DNA from: an uncultured Alcaligenaceae bacterium | GTDB lineage: Bacteria > Pseudomonadota > Gammaproteobacteria > Burkholderiales > Burkholderiaceae_B | Direction: 5' to 3' | Length of the DNA: 53,053 nt | Assembly: GCA_937952975.1 (NCBI GenBank) | Contig: CALFXX010000146.1 | Span: forward strand, 1 to 53,053 | In this document: positions 33,209 to 42,220 of the stretch, piece after piece | Layout of the letters: each line of letters opens with the position of its first letter | Position numbering within the stretch: the first letter of the stretch is position 1 | Made by a program: the position numbers and the translations under genes | The notes under the pieces: model-generated | Told to the model about the DNA's origin: nothing | Seen by the model: the letters and a program-made list of their open reading frames with translations, nothing else | Database searches by the model: none

Positions 33209-33963
33209 CCGCGACCCACAAACGGCATGGTCGTGGCCATGATGGTCACAAACTGAACGTTGGTTTCAAGCGGAAATCCGACAATTTGCGTGATCGTCTG
33301 TGCCACGTGATTAACGTCCATGCGTGGCTCGACACGTGTTGTGCCATCGGGTTGTGGCACGCCTTTTGTCATGCGCTCGGTCATCGGCGTTGCAGCGTTA
33401 CCGATATCGATTTGACTGCAAGCGATACGATAGCCGCGCGTATCAAGTGAAATCGACTTGGTTAAACCCGTGACAGCGTGCTTGGTCGCGGTGTAACCGA
33501 TCGAGAACGGACGCGGCGCATGCGCCGAGATCGAGCCATTGTTAATGATCCGACCACCTTGTGGACTTTGATCCTTCATGATCCGGATCGCGGCTTGGGC
33601 ACACATGAACATCCCTGTCAGGTTGATGTTGACAATGTCTTTCCAGATTTCAAGTGGCAAATCTTCGATTGGCACCGGTGGGCCGCCGCGGCCGGCGTTG
33701 TTGAACAACACATCCAAGCGTCCCCAGCGGCGTGTCACTTCAGCAAACAGGTTCTTGACCGAAGCCTCGTCACTCACGTCAGTCACGATGGGGTGCAGTT
33801 GCGATGCCAAGGCGGCTCCGCCCTCTGTGCGGGTTTCTTCGAGCGCATCGGCACGGCGTCCGGCCATCGCAACCTGATAACCAGCACGCGCCAGGTGCAA
33901 CGACACTGCACGACCAATTCCAGACCCAGCTCCGGTAACCACTGCGACTTTTAACTCAGACAT
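33205..33963 (-). CDS. SDR-family oxidoreductase
   Basis: A 252-residue classical short-chain dehydrogenase: VTGAGSGIGRAV cofactor loop, FNNAGRGGPP, catalytic Ser in NGSISAHAPRP and YTATK. The basic MAGRRADAL after the second strand suggests NADP preference. A good ribosome site (AGGATGAGAA) precedes the ATG. The substrate cannot be predicted. It converges on the amidase gene, sharing TTAG at the stops. The 188-base gap after its start (33964-34151) contains only a short palindrome near 34108 and no gene. Confidence 0.92.
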   Translation of the reverse strand: MSELKVAVVTGAGSGIGRAVSLHLARAGYQVAMAGRRADALEETRTEGGAALASQLHPIVTDVSDEASVKNLFAEVTRRWGRLDVLFNNAGRGGPPVPIEDLPLEIWKDIVNINLTGMFMCAQAAIRIMKDQSPQGGRIINNGSISAHAPRPFSIGYTATKHAVTGLTKSISLDTRGYRIACSQIDIGNAATPMTERMTKGVPQPDGTTRVEPRMDVNHVAQTITQIVGFPLETNVQFVTIMATTMPFVGRG

Positions 33964-34151
33964 TTCTCATCCTAATTGTTGATGTCCGCTTGGGACTTTA
34001 AAAACTCATGGCTATTGTGCCACTGCGTTTCGCCTGCGGCTGATCCGCATAAAAAAACATTAACCCTATTTCAACCTTGTCACAACTCATTCAACGCACA
34101 AACGCTCAATCATTGAGCCCGTCGAGCCTGAACAAGGTCTCAAACTGGATA

Positions 34152-35024
34152 TTAACCAGTGACCCGCGAAGGCCCGGTTTCTGTCGGGGCATTGGGCTGC
34201 GAACTCCATTCGCTCCACGAGCCACCATACAGCGCGCCGCCCGACATCCCGGCCAACTCAAGTGCCAGTAATAAATGGCAGGCCGAAACACCTGAGCCAC
34301 AACTTGCAACAAGATCTTTCGCTGGATGCGAGCCGAGCAACTTGGTGAACTCAGCACGCAAGACCTCAGGCGCTTTAAAGGTACCGTCATCATTCAAATT
34401 TTCTTTGACTGGGCGACTCGCCGCACCTGGGATGTGCCCCGCCATTGCATCAAGGGTTTCGTTTTGTCCTTGAAAACGATCACCCGGGCGTGCATCCACA
34501 ATCAGGCGATCCGCACGGCCAAGGCCTGCCTGCATGTTCGCCAAATCGACAGAAGACACTAAAGACGCACCGCGCTTAAAGTTACCCGCAGGCCTCGCCG
34601 CGGGTTGCGCTGCCGTGAGCGCGTAACCTGCTTTTTCCCAGGCAGGCATACCACCATCCAAGACAACCACGTTTGCGTGCCCAACCCACCGCGCTAGCCA
34701 CCAAAGGCGCGAGCCGTACAACCCGCCATGCGCATCAATGCCCACAATCAAGGTATCTTGGTTGACGCCTAAATTAGCCAAGTACTGCGCAAACACCGCT
34801 GCGTCAGGCAAGGGATGGCGACCGTTCAAGCCGTTTTTCTCGCTACTGAGCGAGCGTCCAAGATCGACATACACAGCGCCAGGTAAGTGCGACGCATCGT
34901 ATGCGCGCTTGCCCAGATCGGGATCCACCAAATCAAAGCGGCAATCACAGAGCAGCACGCTTTCGGGGTTTTGCGCTAAACGCGCCTGTAGAGCTTGGGC
35001 AGTAATCAAAAAAGACGAAGACAT
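34152..35024 (-). CDS. Thiosulfate/3-mercaptopyruvate sulfurtransferase
   Basis: A 290-residue tandem rhodanese. The inactive first domain (about 15-140) includes DPDLGKRAYDASHLPGAVYVDLGRSLS; the second has the active-site loop CGSGVSA in DLVASCGSGVSAC, the mercaptopyruvate-type wording (CGSGV) rather than the CRxGxR of thiosulfate enzymes. RPAGNF and the DARPGDRFQGQNE motif fit the SseA group. It would make persulfide for thio-modification or cyanide detoxification. Ribosome site AAAGGAT precedes the ATG. It is divergent from gmk with 96 bases between. Confidence 0.93.
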   Translation of the reverse strand: MSSSFLITAQALQARLAQNPESVLLCDCRFDLVDPDLGKRAYDASHLPGAVYVDLGRSLSSEKNGLNGRHPLPDAAVFAQYLANLGVNQDTLIVGIDAHGGLYGSRLWWLARWVGHANVVVLDGGMPAWEKAGYALTAAQPAARPAGNFKRGASLVSSVDLANMQAGLGRADRLIVDARPGDRFQGQNETLDAMAGHIPGAASRPVKENLNDDGTFKAPEVLRAEFTKLLGSHPAKDLVASCGSGVSACHLLLALELAGMSGGALYGGSWSEWSSQPNAPTETGPSRVTG

Positions 35025-35120
35025 TGCGGGGATCCTTTAATCAAATTCTGTCAAAAACTTGCGTCTGTGCAGAGGCACTCTGCTATGCTTTTACTTTGCG
35101 TCAACACTCTATTGTCACTC

Positions 35121-35747
35121 ATGTCTCACGCAGCCGGAAACGTTTTTGTTGTGGTCGCACCAAGTGGGGCCGGTAAGTCTAGCTTAGTCAACGCTTTGCT
35201 CGCTCAGGATCCCTCGCTTTGCCTATCGGTGTCTGCCACAACGCGCGCACCCCGCAGCGGCGAAACTGACGGTAAAGATTACCGCTTTGTGAGCAAAGCC
35301 GACTTTGTTGCGATGCAGCAAGCCGACCAACTCCTTGAATGGGCAGAGGTTCACGGCAATTTCTACGGCACGCCCCGCGACCAAATTGACCATGCCATCG
35401 AACAAGGCCGCGACGTTTTGCTAGAAATCGACTGGCAAGGTGCGCGTCAGGTCAAACGCTTGTTTACTCAAACCATTGGCATCTTCATTCTGCCTCCATC
35501 GATTCAAGCGCTAGAACAACGCCTGCAGCTTCGGGGGCAAGACTCTCAAGAGGTGATTGCGCGTCGCATTCGAGCGGCAAGCGACGAGATTTTACGTGCG
35601 CCAGAGTGTGAATATGTTATTATTAATCAAGACTTTAGGATTGCACTGGCTGAACTGACCGAAGTCATTGCGGTGGCGCGTTTGCGCTACGGCAGCCAGT
35701 CAGCCCGAAACAAAGCGTTGTTTGCCTCACTTGGGCTCGCCAGTTAG
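35121..35747 (+). CDS. gmk: Guanylate kinase
   Basis: A 208-residue kinase converting GMP to GDP. It has P-loop APSGAGKSSLVNALL, the GMP-binding stretch SVSATTRAPRSGETDGKDYRF and WAEVHGNFYGTPRDQI. The ATG at 35121 gives the normal short N-terminus (MSHAAGNVFVVVAPSG); an upstream ATG at 35085 has a better ribosome site (AGAGG) and would add 12 residues, so the start is not certain. It heads the block gmk-rpoZ-spoT, whose products all serve guanine nucleotide and stringent control. Confidence 0.96.
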   Translation: MSHAAGNVFVVVAPSGAGKSSLVNALLAQDPSLCLSVSATTRAPRSGETDGKDYRFVSKADFVAMQQADQLLEWAEVHGNFYGTPRDQIDHAIEQGRDVLLEIDWQGARQVKRLFTQTIGIFILPPSIQALEQRLQLRGQDSQEVIARRIRAASDEILRAPECEYVIINQDFRIALAELTEVIAVARLRYGSQSARNKALFASLGLAS

Positions 35748-35811
35748 GGCGCAACACGGTCATTTGACGCGCTGTTTGTACGTATTTAAACCTTTACATC
35801 TCAGGATCACC

Positions 35812-36015
35812 ATGGCTCGCATTACTGTTGACGATTGTCTTGACCGCATTCCAAATCGCTTCAAGCTAACGCTTGCCGCTACCTATCGTGCGCGCGAACT
35901 CGCCCAGGGCCATGCACCTCGGCTCGAAACCAAAGACAAGCCTTGCGTGACAGCTTTACGCGAGATTGCCAACGGCTTGGTGGGCGTCGAAATGCTGCGC
36001 AAGGTACCCACCTAA
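35812..36015 (+). CDS. rpoZ: RNA polymerase omega subunit
   Basis: A 67-residue protein, normal length: MARITVDDCLDRIPNRFKLTLAATYRARELAQG, then KPCVTALREIANGLVGVEMLRKVP. Omega helps assemble the beta-prime subunit and forms part of the ppGpp site. The ATG at 35812 follows AGGATCACC. It lies between gmk and spoT in the common order, 64 bases after gmk and 11 before spoT. Confidence 0.98.
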   Translation: MARITVDDCLDRIPNRFKLTLAATYRARELAQGHAPRLETKDKPCVTALREIANGLVGVEMLRKVPT

Positions 36016-36026
36016 GACGCTGAAAA

Positions 36027-38318
36027 ATGGCCTTTCCCGGACTCCGTTACGCCTCTACCGGGATACTGGCTGCCCTAAAGGTCGGCGCCAAGCTGAAATC
36101 TTCGGGCGCTTCAAAAGAGCTGAGTTTGGGGGTCGTCTCGGGAGTGGCCACACCGGTTGAAACTGAGATCGAGCCCCCAGTCGCCTCGATGGCGCAACTG
36201 CAACAAATTCTTTCTACCTACCTCGAGCCCAAAGATATCGCGACGATTCGCGACGCTTATCGCTTTTCAGATCAGGCGCATCTGGGGCAATTACGCTCGA
36301 GCGGTTCGCCCTACATCACACATCCTATTTCAGTCGCCGAGATCTGTGCCGGCTGGAAGCTTGACGCGCAGGCCATTCAAGCGGCGCTCTTACATGACGT
36401 GATGGAAGATCAAGGGATTGCAAAGCAAGACCTTTTAGAAAAGTTTGGCGATGAGGTCGCAGAACTCGTTGACGGGTTGTCAAAACTTGATCGACTTGAG
36501 TTTGCGACGAAAGCCCAGCAACAAGCCGAAAGTTTCAGAAAAATGTTGCTGGCGATGGCCCGCGATATTCGTGTGATCTTGGTCAAGCTCGCTGACCGCT
36601 TACACAATATGCGGACGCTTGACGCCGTCGCCCCTGAAAAACGCCGACGCGTCGCAAAAGAAACGTTGGATATCTACGCGCCGATTGCCTATCGCTTGGG
36701 CCTGAACGCGTTGTATCGTGAGTTGCAAGATTTATGCTTTGAGGCGATCTACCCTAACCGCTATCATGTGCTCGAAAAAGCGGTCTTGGCCGCTCGCGGT
36801 AATCGTCGCGAAGTCTTAAGCAAAATCGATGAGCAAGTGCGTGCGGCCATGCCCGCCGCCGGTATTGAAAGCGAAGTCTTGAGCCGTGAAAAAACCTTGT
36901 ACGGCATCTATCACAAGATGGTTCAGCAAAAGAAAAGCTTCACCAACGTGCTGGATATCTATGGCTTTCGCGTCATTGTCAGGACCCTGCCCGAGTGTTA
37001 CATGGCCATGGGTATTGTGCATCAACTGTACCGCCCAGTCCCCGGCAAATTTAAAGACTACATCGCCATTCCAAAAGTCAACGGCTATCAGTCGTTGCAC
37101 ACCACACTCGTCGGCCCGTTTGGCACACCGATCGAGTTTCAGTTTCGCACCCATGACATGCATCAGGTGGCTGAAGAAGGTGTCGCGGCGCACTGGCTCT
37201 ACAAGGCTGACAGCGCCTCGTTACAAGAGATTCAAAGTCGCACCAGCCAGTCGTTGCAATCGCTACTCGATATTCAAAGTCAGAATGGTGACTCAAGCGA
37301 GTTTCTTGAGCACGTGAAGGTCGATTTATTTCCGGATGCGGTTTACGTTTTTACCCCCAAGGGTAAGATCGTTTCGCTACCGCGCGGCGCTACCCCAGTC
37401 GACTTTGCCTACATGATTCACACCGACGTGGGAAATCACGCCGTCGCCTGTAAGGTCAACGGCGAAAACGTTGCACTGCGCACCGAACTGTCAAGCGGCG
37501 ACACGGTGTCGATTACCACGTCGCCCGCGGCGCGTCCCAGTGCACAATGGTTGAATTACGCCCGCACGGGGCGGGCCCGTTCAGAGATCAGGCACTTCTT
37601 GCGCACCAGCGAGTACGACGAGTCGGCCACCTTTGGCGAACGCCAACTGAGTCAAGCGCTCAAAGAGCTGAACCTCACAATGCCATCGCCTGAGGATCCC
37701 ATCTGGGAAAAACTCGCGCGCAGCAGTGGCGCCAAATCACGCGCCGAAATTTTGGCTGACATTGGCTTAGGTAAACGCCTTGCCGCTGTTGTCGCGCGGC
37801 GCTTTGCCCCTGATCATCCGCTGATTGCCACGACCGCCGCAGCCGACGAAGAGATGACGGCAGCGCGCACGATCCCGATTCAGATTCGTGGCCACGAAGG
37901 GCAAGCTGTGCAGCTTGCACCGTGCTGCGGCCCCTTACCAGGTGACGTGATCGTGGCTGGCGTGCGCATCGGTCATGGCTTAGTGGTGCATACCGCTGAA
38001 TGCCCCGTCGCCATCCGCGCGCGCATGAAAGAGCCTGAACGTTGGGTCGATGTGGTGTGGGATCAAGAAACTGCCAAGCATTTTTCAGCGCGCATCGAAA
38101 TCATGGCAAAAAATGAGCGCGGTATCCTCAGTCGAATCGCCGCAGAGGTTGCGCAAGCCGATTCAAACATCATTAATGCCACGATGCATGAAGATGCGAT
38201 CGATACGGTCATGCTAAACCTGACCGTGCAGGTTGATAGCCGAAAGCATTTGGCGCAAGTGTTTAGGTCAATCCGGCACGTCAGCCAAGTACAAAAAATT
38301 GTACGCGCTAAGGGTTAG
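36027..38318 (+). CDS. spoT: Bifunctional (p)ppGpp synthetase/hydrolase SpoT
   Basis: A 763-residue RSH enzyme. The hydrolase HD domain shows SPYITHP and the metal-binding His123-Asp124 in LLHDVMED. The synthetase domain has YGIYHKM, DIYGFRVIV and AIPKVNGYQSLHTT with FEFQFR-like EFQFRT. TGS (VYVFTPKGKIVSLPRGATPVDFAY), a helical linker and a C-terminal ACT domain follow. With HD intact it should both make and degrade ppGpp. The first 54 residues before MAQLQQILSTYL are variable, and 36189 is an alternative start. It ends the gmk-rpoZ-spoT group. Confidence 0.96.
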   Translation: MAFPGLRYASTGILAALKVGAKLKSSGASKELSLGVVSGVATPVETEIEPPVASMAQLQQILSTYLEPKDIATIRDAYRFSDQAHLGQLRSSGSPYITHPISVAEICAGWKLDAQAIQAALLHDVMEDQGIAKQDLLEKFGDEVAELVDGLSKLDRLEFATKAQQQAESFRKMLLAMARDIRVILVKLADRLHNMRTLDAVAPEKRRRVAKETLDIYAPIAYRLGLNALYRELQDLCFEAIYPNRYHVLEKAVLAARGNRREVLSKIDEQVRAAMPAAGIESEVLSREKTLYGIYHKMVQQKKSFTNVLDIYGFRVIVRTLPECYMAMGIVHQLYRPVPGKFKDYIAIPKVNGYQSLHTTLVGPFGTPIEFQFRTHDMHQVAEEGVAAHWLYKADSASLQEIQSRTSQSLQSLLDIQSQNGDSSEFLEHVKVDLFPDAVYVFTPKGKIVSLPRGATPVDFAYMIHTDVGNHAVACKVNGENVALRTELSSGDTVSITTSPAARPSAQWLNYARTGRARSEIRHFLRTSEYDESATFGERQLSQALKELNLTMPSPEDPIWEKLARSSGAKSRAEILADIGLGKRLAAVVARRFAPDHPLIATTAAADEEMTAARTIPIQIRGHEGQAVQLAPCCGPLPGDVIVAGVRIGHGLVVHTAECPVAIRARMKEPERWVDVVWDQETAKHFSARIEIMAKNERGILSRIAAEVAQADSNIINATMHEDAIDTVMLNLTVQVDSRKHLAQVFRSIRHVSQVQKIVRAKG

Positions 38319-38413
38319 TGTCTGCTTGACTGTACTGAAATGACACGTAATAGTAGTTAGTAGCCGCCTCGCGACAACTCCTTACACTGAGATTTTTTCA
38401 TGAAGCCACACCC

Positions 38414-39085
38414 ATGACTCGCGCTAAGACTTTACAACAACATTCCGACGCCGTCGGTGAACTGTTAATCTGGACATCCGTCGACCCCGCCTATGAGCAA
38501 GACTTCAATCTTTGGTACGACAAAGAACATATGCAAGAGCGTGCGGCGATTAAAGGGTTTCGTTGGTCGCGCCGCTATCACTCTGACACGTGTGAACGCC
38601 CCTACTTGGCCTTGTACCAAACAGATACCCTCAAGGTATTTACGAGCGAACCCTATCGCCAAGCCTTCACCAAACAGACACAGTGGTCTGAACGCAACTT
38701 TACACGCATGCGCGACACCAGCCGTCGAGTCAACGCGGTGACGCCACTAGCAGGCGTGGGCACTGGCGCAGCGGTGGCCTTGGTGTGTCTCGAATCACTC
38801 GAACAGGCGCAAGCTGCACTCGAGCTCGCATCAACGCTCACGACATCGCTAGAAGGCGCACTAAGCTTGCGTGCGTTATGCCCAGACCCAACACTTTCGA
38901 CACCGCTCCCCTCTGAAGACGTAACAACACGCAAGCTCGAGCCGTTTATCGTGATAGAGGCCACCAGCCTTTCAAACGCTGAGTCAGCCGGCACTTGGTT
39001 AGCAAGCAAGCTGACCTTACCGTCTGCGCGTCACCACGCCTTTAAACTTTTGTGGGATCTGCAATCAAGTGACCTTGAGCGCTGA
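38414..39085 (+). CDS. EthD/DUF4286-like dimeric barrel protein, copy 2
   Basis: A 223-residue paralogue of the protein at 30046-30747. Shared residues include LIWTSVDP/..FNLWYDKEHMQERAAIKGFRWSRRYHS against FNEWYQTEHVRQRMQIPGFLSARRYRA, the following YLALYQTDTLKVF and TPLAGVGTGAAVALV. The fold is likely a dimeric alpha-beta barrel; activity unknown. The gene is 95 bases downstream of spoT and transcribed in the same direction but is not a usual partner of it. The 149-base gap to the next gene (39086-39234) contains a terminator near its end. Confidence 0.65.
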   Translation: MTRAKTLQQHSDAVGELLIWTSVDPAYEQDFNLWYDKEHMQERAAIKGFRWSRRYHSDTCERPYLALYQTDTLKVFTSEPYRQAFTKQTQWSERNFTRMRDTSRRVNAVTPLAGVGTGAAVALVCLESLEQAQAALELASTLTTSLEGALSLRALCPDPTLSTPLPSEDVTTRKLEPFIVIEATSLSNAESAGTWLASKLTLPSARHHAFKLLWDLQSSDLER

Positions 39086-39225
39086 ACTCGGGGTGAAGAG
39101 CTTGAGGCGCTAAATATGAAACGCTATTCAATCGACACCAAACAATAAGCAAGAAACCAGTAGCACGCAACAGGTGACGCCATACAAGAGTTGCCACGTA
39201 ACGGTCACTCAACGAAGGTCATGGC

Positions 39226-39250
39226 AAAAAAACGCTAGCTTTTTTTAGCG
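39226..39250 (-). terminator. Rho-independent terminator overlapping the TRAP protein stop codon
   Basis: On the minus strand CGCTA (39246-39250) and TAGCG (39233-39237) form a 5-bp stem around an A-rich loop, followed by seven T residues (39226-39232). The stop codon TAG lies in the loop/stem edge, so coding and termination signals share bases. Confidence 0.75.
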
Positions 39251-40329
39251 GTGATCTTCAGTGACTTGCCAATCGTCTGATTAAACTCGCTGACACATGA
39301 ACCCGAACAACGCGCTGCCCATTTGCTGACAATCTGTTGGGATGCCAGCCGCTTAATCGTCGCCAGGTCTGCCTGAGTTGGCTTGATCAGAGTCATTTTG
39401 CCCTTAGGTGCCATCGGGCAACTTTTGGCACCGGTATTGCAGTCGTAACCTTTTTGGTTTTCAGACTCTGCAAACAACCATAAGCGCTCCGTTAGCTTTG
39501 CCAGATTGATTTCTAACAGAGCGCGAACATCAGCATTAAGTTGCTCCCAAACCTTTTGATTGACGGCATGAATCTCTTGATTCCAGCCCAAAGGAAGTGC
39601 GTACAAGTGCGTCGCTGCGGTGTACCACTTTGCCGTATAGCCCGCCATACTGCCTGCCACTGCGCAAGAAATCGTTTTCTTTTGAAAAGCAGTCAGCACC
39701 TCGGCAATTGGCAGGCTGACGCTTTTTGCGCCCAACGCCTCGATCAATTCTCCCTGCGAACGCGTGATCACGCGAATCGTCTTGCCTTTTAAATCTTGCA
39801 AGCCTCGCAGCGGCATGTTGCAAAATAATACTTGCGGCGCATAAGGTGATATACCTAACAGCTTGCTTTGATAGGTGCCAGATAAGTGCTTATCTAAGAT
39901 GGGCGTAAAACTTGTAGAAATTTGTCGCGCTGTCTTGGCATCGGGTGCCAAGCCTGCGAGATCAACCGCTTCATAGACCGCCGTATCAGCGGCCGGATAA
40001 ATCAGCGGGATCACGCCAAACTCAACCACCCCTTGCTTCATCAGTTTGAGAAGCTCTGAGCCCTTGAGACCCATTTCATCAAACCCTTTAATCTCGGCCG
40101 TAATCTGCCCGGCAGAGTGCTCGGGGATTGTCTTAAGCCAAAAAGGTTGCTCAACCTGTTTATAGGTTGAGCGAGTACTCAGACCGCCCAACACTTTAAG
40201 CTGTGTGACGGGTAGCTCTTGGGCCAACGTGCTAGAAACCGTCGCGCAACCAATAATCGACATCGCAATTGCCTGCGAAAATCGGCGTAATTGTCGAACA
40301 CCAACCGGCTTGCGTCCTGAGGCTATCAT
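39235..40329 (-). CDS. TRAP transporter DctP-type solute-binding protein
   Basis: A 364-residue periplasmic binding protein. Starting at the ATG at 40329 gives MIASGRKPVGVRQLRRFSQAIAMSIIGCATVSSTLAQ, a long signal peptide cut after LAQ. Family features are GSELLKLMKQGVVEFGVI, LQDLKGKTIRVITRSQGELIEALGAKSVSLPIAEVLTAFQKKTISCAVAG and MAGYTAKWYTAATHLYALPL. The frame runs to 40485, but the extra 52 residues are not signal-like. The unusual pairs of Cys near the C-terminus (CNTGAKSCPM, ARCSGSCVSEF) could form disulfides. The membrane subunits DctQ and DctM are absent, so it must use a distant partner or act alone. Confidence 0.85.
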   Translation of the reverse strand: MIASGRKPVGVRQLRRFSQAIAMSIIGCATVSSTLAQELPVTQLKVLGGLSTRSTYKQVEQPFWLKTIPEHSAGQITAEIKGFDEMGLKGSELLKLMKQGVVEFGVIPLIYPAADTAVYEAVDLAGLAPDAKTARQISTSFTPILDKHLSGTYQSKLLGISPYAPQVLFCNMPLRGLQDLKGKTIRVITRSQGELIEALGAKSVSLPIAEVLTAFQKKTISCAVAGSMAGYTAKWYTAATHLYALPLGWNQEIHAVNQKVWEQLNADVRALLEINLAKLTERLWLFAESENQKGYDCNTGAKSCPMAPKGKMTLIKPTQADLATIKRLASQQIVSKWAARCSGSCVSEFNQTIGKSLKITAKKS

Positions 40330-40558
40330 GGCTAATAACGCTCTTGAAGCGAATAAGGCCATTGAGGCGATTGAGGCTAGAGCGCCTTGGGCTGCAAAAG
40401 CCCCCACCAGGCCGTGCCCTATACTCTCAGTTACGTACTTTGTCGTTTGCATAACGCATTCTACCAATGCCGGCGCCAGACTCAACCGTTTTTACTCAAG
40501 ATACCTGTCGCAGTACATTCTTGAGTTTGTCACTGCTTTGCTTTTCCGGATCATCTCC

Positions 40559-41509
40559 ATGCCGCGCCCCGTCTCTGCCGCAATGCCGTTACCTACCCAG
40601 CGCCCCACCCAGCACCTCTCTCAGCGCCCCTTGATCGGTATTGCGTTATTGCTACTCTCTCTGCTGTGCTTGACCACGCTTGATGCAAGCGGTAAGTGGG
40701 TGATGGGCACTGGGGTGCCGTTGCTTATTATGGTCTGGTTTCGCTATCTGGTTCATCTGTTACTCGTACTGGCCATTGTGTTGCCCACCCAAGGGCTCAG
40801 CGTCTTTAAAAGTAAAACCCCTCGCTTGCAGTGCGTCCGCGCCATCGCAATGTTGGGTGCGACGCTCACATTTTTTACCTCTCTTCGCTTTTTGCCACAG
40901 GCTGAAGCGACCGCTATTATTTTTATATCGCCGCTGATTATGCTGTCGGTCGCCCCTTGGGTTCTGAAAGAGCCTATCCGTAAAACCCGTTGGGTCGCGG
41001 CGGGGGTTGGCTTCATCGGCGTCCTGTTAGTCATCAGGCCCTCAGCTGGGCTGCCCCTTGCCGGGGTCGTTGCAGGTTTAATGACCGCCTGCTTGTTTGC
41101 GACACAGCACCTCACGACGCGTTTAGTGGCGCAAGACAATCCGTTTACAACGATGGTCTGGAGCGCTGGCCTGGGCACCTTGGCACTGGCCTGCACCCTG
41201 CCCTTTACCTTGAATAGCGCCATGCCCTTGCTCACGAGTATGGAGCCTTGGGTTTGGGTCGTGATGCTCTCAACGGGTCTGACGGGTGGCGTGGGGCATT
41301 TATTACAAATTCAAGCCTACCGTTTCGCTCCGGCCTCTATGCTTGCACCTTTTATCTATTTGCAAATGACCGTTGCAGCCACCATGGGTTGGCTAATCTG
41401 GTCGCACTTTCCGGATGCAACCACCTGGCTCGGCATTGCGATCATTTGCGGCAGCGGTGTGGTCAATAGCCTGATCGAATGGCAGCGCAGCCGGTCAGCA
41501 ACCAACTAA
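40559..41509 (+). CDS. DMT-superfamily exporter (EamA)
   Basis: A 316-residue membrane protein with about ten helices in two EamA repeats; the first begins IGIALLLLSLLCLTTLDASGKWVMGTGVPLLIMVWFRYLVH and the first repeat contains LRFLPQAEATAIIFISPLIMLSVAPWVLKEP, the conserved FLPQAEATA/..FISPL..L wording. It likely exports metabolites; the substrate is unknown. The ATG at 40559 fits the hydrophobic profile. The 229-base gap before it (40330-40558) is the shared 5' region with the divergent TRAP gene; no further gene was seen in it. Confidence 0.88.
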   Translation: MPRPVSAAMPLPTQRPTQHLSQRPLIGIALLLLSLLCLTTLDASGKWVMGTGVPLLIMVWFRYLVHLLLVLAIVLPTQGLSVFKSKTPRLQCVRAIAMLGATLTFFTSLRFLPQAEATAIIFISPLIMLSVAPWVLKEPIRKTRWVAAGVGFIGVLLVIRPSAGLPLAGVVAGLMTACLFATQHLTTRLVAQDNPFTTMVWSAGLGTLALACTLPFTLNSAMPLLTSMEPWVWVVMLSTGLTGGVGHLLQIQAYRFAPASMLAPFIYLQMTVAATMGWLIWSHFPDATTWLGIAIICGSGVVNSLIEWQRSRSATN

Positions 41510-41554
41510 GGGCACTTAAACGCAGGACACTTAAACGCATGGCACTTAAACCAG
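41510..41554. repeat. Three tandem copies of a 15-bp unit at convergent gene ends
   Basis: Units at 41510-41524, 41525-41539 and 41540-41554 share the core CACTTAAAC. The array begins directly after the DMT exporter stop and reaches into the last codons of the ATPase gene, whose stop TAA is inside the third unit. Confidence 0.75.
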
Positions 41555-42220
41555 TTGGCCACCTTGCAACACCAACTGGCGGTCGCAACGCGCTGCGAGC
41601 TGGGGGTCATGCGTCACCAACACCAGCGTGGTGCCCAGCGAGGCATAGAGCGAGAACAACATTTCGATGATGCGCGCGCCCGTTGCATGGTCCAGGCTTC
41701 CGGTGGGTTCATCGGCAAACAGTAAAGCCGGCCGTTGAACAAAGGCACGCGCCAGGGACACACGCTGTTGTTCACCGCCAGATAAGGTTGATGGGTAGTG
41801 ATGCAAACGCTGATCCAAACCCACTTGTTCGAGCATCTGAATCGCGAGTGCCTGCGCCGGGCGGCCTGCTAACTCGAGGGGGAGCATGACGTTTTCAAGT
41901 GCAGTCAAATTAGGTAGTAACTGAAACGATTGAAAGACAAACCCTAGACTTTTAGCGCGTAAGGCGGCGCGACCATCTTCATCGAGATCAAACAACGACT
42001 GCCCAAGCAGCTTGACTTGCCCTTGCGTTGGGGTGTCCAGCCCGGCAAGCAAACCAAGCAACGTCGACTTACCCGAGCCTGAAGCCCCTGTAATCGCAAT
42101 AGATTCACCTTGGGCAACCGTAAAGTTGATATTGTCTAAAATAGTTAACTCACCCAAGGCGTCAGGGACTCTTTTGCGTAGGCCTATGACCTCTATCGCG
42201 CTTCCTACTGTTGGCAACAT
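41546..42220 (-). CDS. ABC transporter ATP-binding protein, YbbA/LolD-like
   Basis: A 224-residue ATPase: Walker A GASGSGKST, Q-loop FVFQSFQLLPNL, signature LSGGEQQRVSLARAF, Walker B LLFADEPTGSLDH and VTHDPQLAARC. This wording matches YbbA, which is divergent from tesA in E. coli and pairs with the permease YbbP in lipid or lipoprotein-related extrusion. Here no permease gene follows; the next gene on this side is the convergent DMT exporter. Its ATG lies on the same CATG as the tesA start. Confidence 0.92.
   Translation of the reverse strand: MLPTVGSAIEVIGLRKRVPDALGELTILDNINFTVAQGESIAITGASGSGKSTLLGLLAGLDTPTQGQVKLLGQSLFDLDEDGRAALRAKSLGFVFQSFQLLPNLTALENVMLPLELAGRPAQALAIQMLEQVGLDQRLHHYPSTLSGGEQQRVSLARAFVQRPALLFADEPTGSLDHATGARIIEMLFSLYASLGTTLVLVTHDPQLAARCDRQLVLQGGQLV

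Noticed and set aside
21880..35024. Genomic island carried by a mobile element
   Set aside because: No integrase, transposase, tRNA-linked direct repeats or clear base-composition shift was seen; only the interrupted gene order suggests insertion.
40330..40485. Extra 52 residues at the start of the TRAP binding protein
   Set aside because: They are not signal-like and the ATG at 40329 leaves a good signal peptide.
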